Positions 34,999 to 47,300 of a stretch of DNA of 64,000 nt are shown piece after piece. The stretch's first letter is position 1. Every line of letters begins with the position of its first letter. A program made the translations under genes and the position numbers. Source of the stretch: Sporobacter sp942492735 (GTDB lineage: Bacteria > Bacillota > Clostridia > Oscillospirales > Oscillospiraceae); assembly GCA_942492735.1 (NCBI GenBank), contig OW818648.1:496001-560000 (forward strand), read 5' to 3'. A model generated the notes under the pieces. That model saw only the letters and a program-made list of their open reading frames with translations. It searched no databases and was not told where the DNA came from.

Positions 34999-36516
34999 CT
35001 AGATCTTCACCGGTTTCATTGTTGCCTCAAACTCTTCCATAACTGCCTTAAAATCATTGACGACCACACGAATAAACATGTCGACAATGCGCTTGTCAAA
35101 TTGTATCCCTGCACCTTTTATCAGCTGATCTTTTGCGTTGTCGATATTCAATTTCAGCCGGTAATGCCTTGTAGAGGTCATGGCGTCAAAGGCATCCGCA
35201 ACAGATAATATTCTGCCGAGGAAAGGAATCTCCTCACCTTTAAGGCCGTATGGATAACCGGACCCGTCAACCCACTCATGATGGCACTTGATAAGAGGAA
35301 CGGCCTCCTCAAACATGGATACCGCAGAGAGGATATGTGCGCCCTTCAGCGGATGCTGCTTGATGATTTCATATTCCTGTCCGCTCAGCATATCCGTCTT
35401 CTTTAGTATTTCGTCTGATGTACTGATTTTCCCTATGTCATGAAACACACCGCCGACCCGCAGCGTTTCAAGATCGGTCGCGTTGAGCTCCAAGGCTCTT
35501 CCGACCTTTCCGGCAAAATAGGCGACTCTGTCGGAATGCCCGCGTGTATATTCATCCTTCGCGTCTACGGTCAATCTCAGCGCCTCGATTGTATCCATAT
35601 ATGTTTTTCGGAGCTCATCATATGTCCGCTTCAGCTCATCGTTTTTTATGTTGACCATCGAATGCAGAAACGCGTTGCTGATAGCAGATGCCGACTGCGC
35701 AGAATAGATCTCCAGCAGCCTCAGAGCGTCTTCATACATACCGCTTTCAATATAAATGACGCCGTTTGTCTGATTATACTCGTTAATGAGCGGAAGAATG
35801 ACGCCGCCCATTACTATTTCAGATTGCCTGACTGTTCTGGCATAACCGATATGTTCCATCAGAACAGGGTCAAGCATTGTCATAAATTCTTCTATTGTTT
35901 TGTTATAATGCCCGATACCCTTAAAAATGCTGTTATGCGTCGTGATCTGATCATCCATATTGTCGACTAGGATAAATGCGTTTGTGCTATTGACAAGCGT
36001 CATCACTCCGATGAGGATGCCTTCTAGAATATTGCCGATTGGCTGCAGCTGATAAATCTTCGGCACTGCTTCCAGTATTTTATTCAGGCCGCTTGTATAT
36101 CGCATGATTGTCTTCTTTTGAATGATGGATTTTATGGCGGATTCTACGAGCAGAATAAGCTGGTCAAACTTATCATTCTTCTCGCAGTAACCCTGGATAT
36201 CGAGTGCCTTAATCGTTTCGAGCGGCGGTGCCATATCTTTGTGCCCTGTCAGAAGCAGTATGTAGAGATCATTGTTGAATTCCCTGATTTTCTCTACAAC
36301 CTTATCACCATTAATCGGTGACATCATATAATCAAGAATCAGCATATCATAATTGCCAGTTTTAATTTGTTCAATAGCATCATAGGGCGATGTGACCCCT
36401 TCAAACCCATAGCCGTTTCGCCTTAAAACAACCGACAGGGAATCGATAATACCGATTTCATCATCGAGTGCCAGAATACTGTACTCCGATACATTCTCTG
36501 TTTTCTTTTTTCTCAT
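34999..36516 (-). CDS. Response regulator with HD-GYP output domain
   Basis: In 505 residues, an N-terminal receiver has 'ILALDDEIGI', phospho-acceptor Asp in 'DMLILDYMMSP' and switch Thr in 'LLLTGHKD'. A GAF-like middle (about 130-310) follows. An HD-GYP domain completes it: 'GGVFHDIGKISTSDE', 'HPLKGAHIL', 'HHEWVDGSGYPYGLKGEEIP'. HD-GYP domains hydrolyse cyclic di-GMP. No DNA-binding domain is present, so it does not directly regulate transcription. It is encoded 15 bp after the histidine kinase and is probably its partner. Confidence 0.92.
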   Translation of the reverse strand: MRKKKTENVSEYSILALDDEIGIIDSLSVVLRRNGYGFEGVTSPYDAIEQIKTGNYDMLILDYMMSPINGDKVVEKIREFNNDLYILLLTGHKDMAPPLETIKALDIQGYCEKNDKFDQLILLVESAIKSIIQKKTIMRYTSGLNKILEAVPKIYQLQPIGNILEGILIGVMTLVNSTNAFILVDNMDDQITTHNSIFKGIGHYNKTIEEFMTMLDPVLMEHIGYARTVRQSEIVMGGVILPLINEYNQTNGVIYIESGMYEDALRLLEIYSAQSASAISNAFLHSMVNIKNDELKRTYDELRKTYMDTIEALRLTVDAKDEYTRGHSDRVAYFAGKVGRALELNATDLETLRVGGVFHDIGKISTSDEILKKTDMLSGQEYEIIKQHPLKGAHILSAVSMFEEAVPLIKCHHEWVDGSGYPYGLKGEEIPFLGRILSVADAFDAMTSTRHYRLKLNIDNAKDQLIKGAGIQFDKRIVDMFIRVVVNDFKAVMEEFEATMKPVKI

Positions 36517-36531
36517 GCTAAGCCCTCCATC

Positions 36532-38349
36532 TTATACAGCCGGTATCATAATATAGAACGACGTTCCCATACCATAAACCGATTCGAACCACATCTTGCC
36601 GCCAAAACGCCCGGTAATTGTTGAATAGGACATATACAGTCCAAGCCCGGTCCCATTTTTAGCCTTTGTCGTTATCATTTCCTTAAACAACTTATTCTTT
36701 GTTTCATCCGTCATCCCGCATCCATAATCCTTGACCTCAAAATGTATCATCTGGTCGGCCTCACTCTTAGAGATGATGAACTCAATAACGCCTTCTTTGC
36801 CCTCATAAGCTTCGATGCTGTTGATGATCAGGTTGTTGATAACCTGTACGAAGCTGTTGATCTCGCCCTTAACATTAACACTCATAGGGATGCCGCACTG
36901 GACGCTTAGCTTGCATCCATATCTTTTCAGCTCGTGATTCATCAAAATATCAACACGTTTGATGAGCTCTTTCATCGTGAAACTATCTGTTGTCGACGCG
37001 GTGAGCTGAACGGCCTGACCCTTTACTGTTGATATAATATCTGACATATAGGCGGTATAGTCTTTCATTTTACCGATCCAAATACGCATATCAGCTGCAA
37101 TCTCCCGATGGTCGTCGGCGGTAATGCTGTCATCCTCCACCGATTCATCATACTCATCAATCAAGTCTGAAAGCCCTACCAGGCCGCCGGATATCGACAT
37201 GATCGGTGTTTTCAGGTTATGCGCTATGCCGCCGACAAGCTGCCCGAGGGACGCCATATGCTCGCTTTCAATCAGCATCACCTGCGTTTGCCTGATCATT
37301 TCAAATGACTTCCTTTGCTCGGTGATATCCTTGAGCAGAATAATAGTACCTTTAAATGCATTCTGCGTATATATTGGCGTAATCTCCACTGTAAATGTCT
37401 TTTCAAATCCGCCGGAAATGTACTGATTTTCAAAGCTGACTGTTTTTTTCGTTTTTATCGCTTCATCAAGGGATTCCATGAAGCCGTCGTATTTTACAAA
37501 TGAGATGCTTTCCATTTGGTTCAGTATGACTTTCAGATTTTCTTTCCTCGTGATTTTTATGATATGATGAAAATTCTCAAAAAACGGCTTGTTGTAGTCA
37601 ATAAGGTCATTATTCTCGTTCATAACCATATAGCTATCTGATATATGATCCACAATTGTTTGCAGCGCAATAGGTACAATATTGAGCAAATCAAACCTGA
37701 AAATCGCAAACACAAAACATAAAACAGCAAAAGAAAATGAAATCGGTTCGAAGTACATGGGAAAGGTATAGATGCCCGATAAATATGCTAAATCAACGAT
37801 TAAAGGAAATAATGCGCCAATGACGATTAAGAGAGATTGTTTTGAAAAGAATCCCGAATTTTTCATTGAAGACTTAAGCAGAAGAAATAGTCCCAAAATA
37901 TCTAAACCTATAGCAAGAGGTGAAAAGATACGTGCAAAAACTCCCGGTATGCGTTCACTGTTTATCTGTGAAAAAAATACAAAGTATAGATGGTGATAAT
38001 CATTCGTCCATATTAGTACCACACTTATCAATGGCAATATAAACAACGCATAAAATAAAGGTTTAGGCTTGGCACCTGATTTTGAATATACGTATCCCAC
38101 AAAAAATAGTAATACAGGTAAAAAGCTGGTAACCGTCACAAGAGTGTTTGTAATGATTACTCCCGTGTCTGCGCTTATCTGTTGATTATACTGCTGTATG
38201 AGAGATATTGCGCAAGATAGAAAAATATCAAAGACCGCAAAAAAAGAAAAATAGTAAAGTGATTTTTTATTTTTAACTCTTAAAATTAAAATCAATAAAC
38301 CAAAAGTCAGGATGGTAGAAATAGAAAGCAGAACTATAGGTAAATTCAT
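36532..38349 (-). CDS. 7TM sensor histidine kinase
   Basis: A 605-residue kinase with about seven N-terminal membrane helices (residues 5-230). A PAS-like segment (about 235-340) and a HisKA helix with 'GGIAHNLKTPIMSISGG' follow (phospho-His; Asn replaces the usual Glu next to it). The ATPase domain has 'NNLIINSIEAYEG' (N box), 'DYGCGM' (G1) and 'GTGLGLYMSYSTI' (G2). It starts 34 bp after the giant NRPS gene with a GGAGGTG site and precedes its likely cognate regulator. The signal sensed is unknown. Confidence 0.92.
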   Translation of the reverse strand: MNLPIVLLSISTILTFGLLILILRVKNKKSLYYFSFFAVFDIFLSCAISLIQQYNQQISADTGVIITNTLVTVTSFLPVLLFFVGYVYSKSGAKPKPLFYALFILPLISVVLIWTNDYHHLYFVFFSQINSERIPGVFARIFSPLAIGLDILGLFLLLKSSMKNSGFFSKQSLLIVIGALFPLIVDLAYLSGIYTFPMYFEPISFSFAVLCFVFAIFRFDLLNIVPIALQTIVDHISDSYMVMNENNDLIDYNKPFFENFHHIIKITRKENLKVILNQMESISFVKYDGFMESLDEAIKTKKTVSFENQYISGGFEKTFTVEITPIYTQNAFKGTIILLKDITEQRKSFEMIRQTQVMLIESEHMASLGQLVGGIAHNLKTPIMSISGGLVGLSDLIDEYDESVEDDSITADDHREIAADMRIWIGKMKDYTAYMSDIISTVKGQAVQLTASTTDSFTMKELIKRVDILMNHELKRYGCKLSVQCGIPMSVNVKGEINSFVQVINNLIINSIEAYEGKEGVIEFIISKSEADQMIHFEVKDYGCGMTDETKNKLFKEMITTKAKNGTGLGLYMSYSTITGRFGGKMWFESVYGMGTSFYIMIPAV

Positions 38350-38383
38350 ATGATCCTTTTCACCTCCAACCTTAATGGTTATG

Positions 38384-41300
38384 TTAAAGTGCCGACAAAT
38401 AATCCGCTAAGATATCTGCATGAGTATTAATAAAGTAATGCTCCGCATTTTTTAACACAATAAGCCGTGTTGCGCTAACATAATTATTCCAGTTTAAGTA
38501 TCTTTCTTTATAGTTTTTTGTGGTGATATCTTTATCTCCAACGACAACCTGTAACGGAGACTTTAACTTCTTGACCTTCTTTATAGACAGCGAATGAAAG
38601 TAGCTCGAGAAGCATTGAGTATCATGTCTAAAAGCATTGATAATACGCTCGGCATATTCCGTTTCTGCCAATACGTCTTTTGGCAGTCCGATTTTCTCTA
38701 AATACCTAACAATACTAGTATCGGAACGAAATCTCCAGGGTTTATAGACACGGCCATAATATTTATTAATTCTTGGCGCCAATATACCGCCAATATAGAC
38801 TTGTTTTAGTATGATACCCGCATTTTCCAGCAATCGGGCTGTTTCAATAAGCAGAGCGCTCCCAACACAATGCCCATAAAGGACTATTTCACCTTGTATA
38901 TTTTTAATTATTTCATCAGCAAGCTCGTTTGCAATACACTCAAGTGATTTTAACTCATCATTTACACCATAATCATGCCCGGGGAGATTAATCGCATATA
39001 TGTTCATCTCAATATTTTTTCTGAGGAATGAGTCACTCATCTCCTTATAGGAAAGAGCACTGCCCCCACCGTACGGAAAGCAAATAACATTAACACCGGA
39101 TTTATTGCTTCTTCTTGTCATTTTCAATAGAAGTCCTGGTTTGAGCCTCTCAACATTCGACAGCCCTGTCAGCTGACGTATTGTTGGGTTCATATAGAAT
39201 TCAACAATACTTATATCCAACTTCAATTTAGATACAACTTTAATTGCGCTGAGAGAATCGCCTCCGAGCTCAAAGAAATTGTCGTCTATACCGACGGAAG
39301 GAACATCAAGTACTTCCGCCCAGATGCTCGCCATGATTTGCTGCGCTATACTCTTTGGCTTCACAGAAATGGCTTGCGAACCTATTTCATTCGGCGCCGG
39401 CAGCTGTGATTTATCGATCTTGCCGTTTTTATTCAGTATGAATGAATCGACTCTGATGAAATATGCAGGAATCATATAGTCCGGCAGAATCCCGGACAAA
39501 TAGGATATCAGGTCCTTTGCCGCCTGTTCCGCTTTAGACTTGTAGTACGCGCACAGCTTCCTGTCACCGCCGCTTATTTCATGCACGGTGATAACAGCTT
39601 CCTCGATCTCCGGATGCTTCATCAGCGCAAATTCAAGTTCGCCTGTTTCAATCCGGTAGCCCCGGATCTTGACCTGGCTGTCTATCCGTCCGAGATATTC
39701 GATATCGCCGTTTCTGAGCACTCTGCCAAGGTCGCCCGATCTGTATAAACTGCCGGCGCCGTGCTCTCGGCACTTTATGAATTTTTCAGATGTCAATGAT
39801 GCGTTGTTGAGATAGCCGCGGGCAACGCCGTCCCCGCAGACACATATTTCACCTGGGACGCCGGCCGGCAGTAGATTCATATATTTATCCATAATATACA
39901 CCTTTAGCGTAGGGATCGGCGCCCCGACATTACTGAGATTGCTGCCCGTATCGGACAACGAAATCTCCTTAAAGGTCACATGGACGGTAGTCTCAGTGAT
40001 GCCATACATGTTAATCAACCGGACAGCGGGGTATTTTTCCTTAAAAGATCTAAGCATCGGGGGTTTCAGCGCTTCACCGCCGAAAATGACATATTTGAGT
40101 GTTTGTAAACGTGTTTTTGAATACATGTCCTCTGAGATCAGATTATAAAAAGCCGATGGCGTCTGATTGAGAACTGTCACCTTTTCGGATTTTAAGATAT
40201 TCAGATATTGCCGCGTATCAACCGCATCTTCTCTGGATATGACAATCAGCCTGCCGCCGCGCAGAAGCGCGCCATACATCTCCCAGACGGAGAAATCAAA
40301 ACAGTAGGAATGGAATAATGTCCAAACATCCGTTTCGTCAAATGTGAATTGGAATTTATCATTGAACAACAGCCGCACAACATTACCATGCTCGATCATG
40401 ACGCCCTTCGGATGGCCCGTCGAGCCGGAGGTATAAATAATATAGGCCAGATCTGACGGCTTGCTAATCAATGGGAGGTTCGATGTATCCTGACCAAAGC
40501 TTGCCTCTTCGTATAGGTCGATGACAACACCGTTAAATGCGCGATCAACTAAATATCCTTTTTTCGTCAGCAAAACAGCCACCCCGCTGTTTTCCAGCAT
40601 ATATGCTTTGCGTTCGGCCGGATAATCTGGATCAATCGGCAGATATGCTCCGCCGGCTTTTAGTATGGCGAGAATCGCGACAATCATCTCAAATGAACGG
40701 TCGATGATGATCCCGACAATACGATCAGGCCCAACTCCTTTAACCCGCAGCGTACGGGCTAATCTGTTTGCGCGCTCATTGAGCTCTTTGTATGACATTG
40801 TCCTGTTTTTAAAGACCAGCGCGACGGTATCAGGCGTCTTTGCTGCCTGCTCCTCAAATATCTGCTGAATTGTCTTATCTCGCGGATAATCGGCATCCGA
40901 ATCGTTAAAGACATGCAGCAGCTGATATTGCTCTGCATCGGACAGTATATCGATATCGCAGATTTCCTTTGTCGGATCTGCCGTAATGTCAGCCAACGCG
41001 TTCACATAATGACCGTACAACCGCCGGATCGTCTCCTCTTCAAACAGGTCGGTGCAATATTCAATGCTGCATTCGATGGTATTGCCTTTATCCTCCGCCA
41101 CAAACGTCATGTCGAATTTCGACGTCCCATTGAGGTATGTATAGGGCGTCGCTGTAAATCCTTCCGATGTCAATATCGTCGGATCCATGTTCTGCAGGAC
41201 GAATGTCGTGTCAAATAGCGGGTTGCGGCTTATGTCACGCCGGGCGCTGACCCTCTCTACGAGTTCCTCAAAAGGATATTCCTGATTGTCATATGCCTTA

Positions 41301-44300
41301 ATCAGGTCATGTTTCATTTCGTCCAAGAATGATTCGAACGCTTTTTTCCCGAGAGGATAGCTCCTTATCGCCAACGTGTTGACGAACATGCCGATAATAT
41401 CATGCAGGTCTGCATGGTTTCTGCCCGCCACCGGCGTCCCGACGACGATATCCTCCTGCCCCGTGTATTTGGACAGCAGAATGCTGTAGGCCGACAGCAT
41501 CAGCATAAACAACGTGGTCCCCGTTCTGGCAGCCAGCTTCTTGATATCATGCGTCAGATGCTCATCCATTGTGAAAAAGAGGCGGTTGCCTTTAAAGCTT
41601 TGGAAGGATGGGCGCACAAAATCCAGGGGCATATTCAAGACCGGTATCTCTCCAGAAAACTTCTCCAGCCAATATGTCTCTTGCTTTTCCATCTTATCGG
41701 ATTTTTGCAGCGCGTTATGCCATGCCGAATAGTCCTTGTACTGTATGCTCAGCTCCGGCAATTCACCGCTGCCATAAAGCTTTGTGAGCTCCCGTCCGAT
41801 TATGCTCATCGACGTTCCATCTGTTATGATATGGTGCATGTCAAACAGCAGGATATGCTTAATCTCCGAAAAACTCACCAGACGTACCCGTATAAGCGGT
41901 GCTTTACCCAGATCAAACGGCCTGACGAAGGATGCCATCAAATCGTCAAAACCGGCAGCATCAGCTATGACATGTTCAACGCCGATCTCTGCTTTCTCGT
42001 CAACGACCTGCACCGGCTCGCCGTCCATGAGCTTAAAGCTTGTACGCAGCGATTCATGGCGCTCGGCGAGTTTTCTGAAGGCATCTTCCAACCTATGGAC
42101 ATCGATGCGCCCGTCGATCAGTAATCCGCCCGGCAGATTATAACTGACTCCGCCATCGATTCTGTTGAGGATATATTGCCGCTTCTGGGCCGTTGATACC
42201 GGATAATACGCATCGGCTCCGATTTTTGGAATAGCATCATATTTCTCTCTAGGGAGTGCCTCAATTAACCCGCTCAACGCTCTTATCGTCGTATTATAAA
42301 ATACATCATGCGGACAGATTTCGACAGCCAGTTCTTTGTTTATCAACGCTGTCAGCGTCAGCGCATTCAGCGAGTTTCCGCCAAGATCGAAAAAACTATC
42401 ATTAACACTGATATCATGAACACCAAGAATTCTTGACCACATGTCTGCTAACGCAATTTCAACGTCACCTGTCGGCTTGATATACTCTTCTCTTTGAATA
42501 TAACCAAAGGGATCCGGCAAAGCCGCTTTATCAATCTTACCGCTTGTGTTTAAGGGTAAATTTTCCAAGCTGACAAAGAATGACGGTATCATATACGTCG
42601 GGAGGACACGCGCAAGTGCCGCCTTGATCTCATTTGCAGATATCTCATGAGCTGCCTGATAATAAGCACAGAGCCTTTTTTCTCCGTTTACATTTGTTTT
42701 GTCAACAACTGTGGCCTTAGTGACACCTGAAATGGCTAAAATTTGAGCCTCTATTTCGCCCACTTCTATCCGATAACCACGTATTTTCACCTGACCGTCA
42801 GTTCTGCCGAGATACTCCAGATCGCCCGAGGGCAGTATCCTGACCAAATCTCCCGTTTTATAAAGCGTACTCCCTTCTTCAAACGAATTACCGATAAACC
42901 TTTCGCGGGTCAGTTCAATATTGTTTATATATCCTCTGCCTATACTTTTTCCCGAAATATAGAGTTCTCCGGGCACGCCGGCCGGAACGATATTCAGATC
43001 TTTGTCTAAGATATATATCCTCGACATCGGAATTACAGTACCGATGTTACTGTAGTTTACAGAAAAATCACTGGATTCAACTAATCTCTTGAATGTGACA
43101 AATATTGTCGATTCTGTTGGACCATAAAGATTGACGAATTCAGTATCTCTATATTTCTCCTTCATTGGGCGCAAACGTGAAGGCGTTAATGCTTCACCCC
43201 CCAAAAAGACATACTTTAACGATAAACCCTTACAATCCGGCTGCTTCATTTCCAAATCAATCAAGCTGTACATCGATTGCGGCGTCTGACATAGAACCGA
43301 TACCTTATAATTCTCAAGAATCTCCAGATAATCATTTGAATTTTTTGCAGTCTCCGATGTAACAATGATCAGTTTCCCGCCGCGGAGAAGCGCGCCATAC
43401 ATCTCCCAGACTGAAAAATCGAAGCAGTAGGAATGGAATAAAGTCCAAACATCTGTTTCGTCAAATGCGAACGCGAATCTGTCATTAAACATCAGTCCAA
43501 CAACGTTTCCATGCTCGATCATGACACCCTTCGGACGGCCTGTCGAGCCGGAGGTATAAATAATATAGGCCAGATCCGAAGGTTTGCTTATCGATGGGAC
43601 ATTCGACGTGTCCGGACCATAACACCCCTCTTCGTATAAGTCAATGACAGCACCGTTAAATGCGCAATCACCTATATAATCCTTTTTCGTCAACAAAACA
43701 GTAGCTCCGCTGTTTTCCAGCATATACGTTTGACGATCGGCCGGATAATCCGGATCAATCGGCAGATACGCCCCGCCGGCTTTTAGTATGCCGAGTATCG
43801 CAATGATCATCTCAAACGAGCGGTCGATGATGATCCCGACGATACAATCTGGCCCAATACCTTTGGCCAGCAGCGTACGGGCTAATCTGTTTGCGCGCTC
43901 ATTGAGCTCTTTGTATGTCATTGTCCTGCTTTTGAAGACAAGCGCGACGTTATCGGGCGTCTTTGCAGCCTGCTCCTCAAATATCTGCTGAATTGTCTTG
44001 TCGCGCAGATAATCGGCATCAGAGTCATTGAGTTCATAAAGCAGCTGATGCCGCTCATCTTTGGATAATATATTGAGTTCACTGAGTCTTTTTGCTGGAT
44101 TTTCGATTATGTCCGTAATTGCATTGATAAAATGATCTGTAAGTCTCCTGACCGTATCTTCATAGAACAGGTCAGAGCAGTATTCAAAATTGCATTCTAT
44201 TATTTCGCCCTTGTCCACGGCTTCCAGTGTTAGATCAAATTTTGACGTCTTACTATATATACACGGCCCCGCAGAAAAGTCTCCGACAGTCAGCTTTGAC

Positions 44301-47300
44301 ATATCCATGTTCTGCAGGACAAACGTCGTGTCAAATAGAGGGTTTCGGCTCATGTCACGCCTTGCGCTGACTTTATCAACCAGCTCTTCAAATGGGTAAT
44401 CCTGATTGTCATAGGCGTTTAAGAGGTCATCTTTGACTTCGTTAAGGTATGCTTCAAATGGCTTGTCCCCAGCTGGGAAACTCCTAATTGCCAGCGTGTT
44501 AACGAACATCCCTATGATTCCATTCAGATCAGCATGACGCCTGCCTTCCACTGGTGTCCCGACGATGATGTCCACCTGCCCGGTATATTTGGACAAAAGG
44601 ACATTATACGACGACAGCAAAAACATGAACAGCGTGGTTTGGTTTTTAACCGTTAAATCTCTGATGCCTTTTGTCAGACTCTTGTCGATTGTAAAATATA
44701 CCCTGTTCCCTTTAAAGCTCTGGAAAGACGGGCGCACAAAATCAAGCGGCATATTAAGTACCGGGATTTCCCCCTCGAACTTATCCAGCCAATATGCCTC
44801 CTGGCTCTTTATCTTTTCAGATTTCAGCAGTTCGTTGTGCCATGCCGAATAGTCCTTATATTGAACGTCTAATTCGGGCAGTTCACCACCGTTATACAGT
44901 TCTTTGAATTCCTTTACTAAGATGTTTATTGATGCGCCGTCAGAGATGATATGGTGCATATCGAACAGCAGAATCTGTCTGCTGTCTGTGATTTTGACGA
45001 GTCTGGCACGGAGGAGCGGTGCTTTGCTTAAGTCAAACGGCCTAATAAACGTCTCCATCATCTGATCATAATTCGCTTCTTCCACCTCAAGGTATTCAAT
45101 ACTGAAAGAGACATTCTTATGAACAATCTGTACAGGCAGTCCATCCCTCATCTCAAAGCTTGTCCTCAATGAATCGTGCCGCTCAATAACAGTATTGAGT
45201 ACATTTTCAAGTCTGCTCGTATCAATTATGCACTTTATAAGAATGCCGCCAGTGAGGTTGTAGCTGATACCGCCATCAATTCTGTTCAATATATACAGTC
45301 GCTTCTGGGCTGACGATGCATCATAGAAATCATTGACATTAACTCTCGGAATTGGGACATATTTTGTTCTCGATAAATCAACGATCAATTTCCCAAGTTC
45401 TTTTACATTTCTGCGTCTGAATATTTCTCTAACCGAGAGATCTACGTCGAATTTTTTATTAATGGCCATTATTATCTTTACTGCCTTTAATGAATCTCCA
45501 CCTAAGACAAAATAATCATCGAGGATATCAATATCACGCAGATTAAGTATGTCGCTCCAAATTTCTAAAATTTTCTCTTCTGTATCATTTTCGGGTTGTA
45601 TACGCTCCGATCTATTTGAGCGAATAAAATTGGGTTTAGGTAACGCGTTCCTGTCAGTTTTCCCACTCGCTGTCACCGGATATTCTTTGAGTGTCATAAA
45701 GAACGATGGAATCATATACTCGGGAAGACTTTTACGCAGATATTCTCTTATGGTCGTTTCATCATAATTACTACCCGAAATGATATACGCACATAAAGAC
45801 GTCACGCTTCCATTTTCATCAACACCCTTGACAATAGCTGACTTAATTGAATCATGCGACATTAATTGTGCTTCAATTTCATTGAGTTCAATTCTTAGCC
45901 CTCTTAGCTTAATTTGAAAATCGTTTCGTCCTAAGAGAATGATATCTCCGTTTCTGTTCCAATATCCTAAATCCCCGGTTCTATACATTTTCCCGTGGTT
46001 TAAAAAGGGATTATTTATGAATTTTTGATCAGTCAATTCTGGATTTTTTAAATATCCAGATGAGACTCCTTCACCCGCAATAAACATTTCACCAGGCACG
46101 CCGACCGGTAAAAGTTTTAGGTTCTTGTCAAGAAAGTAAATTTGAGTATTTGCTGTTGGTTTGCCTATGGTAATATAATCGGAATCTACTAAAGCAATAC
46201 TTGAATATACTGTTGTTTCAGTGGGGCCATAGCCATTGTATATTTTCGCTTTTGTGTGGGCCCTAAGTTTTTCAAGTAAACTTTTATGTAGCACCTCTCC
46301 CCCCAAAATTATAACTTTCAGTAATGACAAATACTCTAAGTTTTCATTATCAGATATCAACAGGTTCATTTTTGATGGAGTTGTTTGGAGAATTTCCGCC
46401 TTTTGTCTCCTTATGAGGTTATTTAGTTTCGCTGGCTGATTTTGCTCGTCTTCGTCGGCTAGAATAATTGTTAAGCCATTCGCTAATGGCAGTAAAGACT
46501 CTGTTACGAATATATCAAAAGAAATTGTTGTAACTGATACGATACGTTTTATAGTATCCGGTATTACCAAACCATATATGCTGCTATTGGTTTTAAAGCA
46601 ATAGTTGACCACTGCTTTATGGGGGATTAGGGTTCCTTTTGGCCGTCCCGTTGAGCCGGAGGTGTAGAGCATATATGCCAGATCGGACGATTTGTTGACA
46701 ACGTCAAGATTCGTTGCATTTGCCGCAAAGCTTTCTTCTTCGGTCAAATCTATTTTTATAACTTTAAATGAGACATCCTCAATGTACGCCGGTCTCGTCA
46801 GAAGCACTTTTGCACCGCTGTTTTCGAGCATATACGCTTTCCGCTCAGCCGGATAATCCGGGTCGATCGGCATATACGCGCCACCGGCTTTCAGTATGCC
46901 CAGTATCGCAACGAGCATCTCAAAGGACCGGTCGATGATGATCCCGACGATATCGTCAGGGCCGACACCTATAGTCCGCAATGTACGGGCTAAGCGGTTT
47001 GCTCTCTCATTGAGTTCGCTGTATGTCATTGCCTCATCTTTAAAGACGAGGGCAATGTTGTCGGGCGTCTTTAAAGCCTGTTCTTCAAAGACCTGCTGGA
47101 TCGTCTTATCACGGGGATAATCGGCATCCGTATCGTTTAACTCATGAAGCAGCATATGCCGTTCTGCGTCGGACAATATATTGATGTCACTGAGCTTTTT
47201 ATCGGAATTCTCCGTGATATCGCTCAATACATTGATGAAGTGCTCCATCATGCGGTTGATCGTTTCTTCCGCGAACAGGACGGTGCAATATTCAAAACTG

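Noticed and set aside
41402..42124. 240-codon plus-strand open frame inside the NRPS
   Set aside because: It lies antisense to the fourth C domain and has no promoter, ribosome site or recognisable domain.
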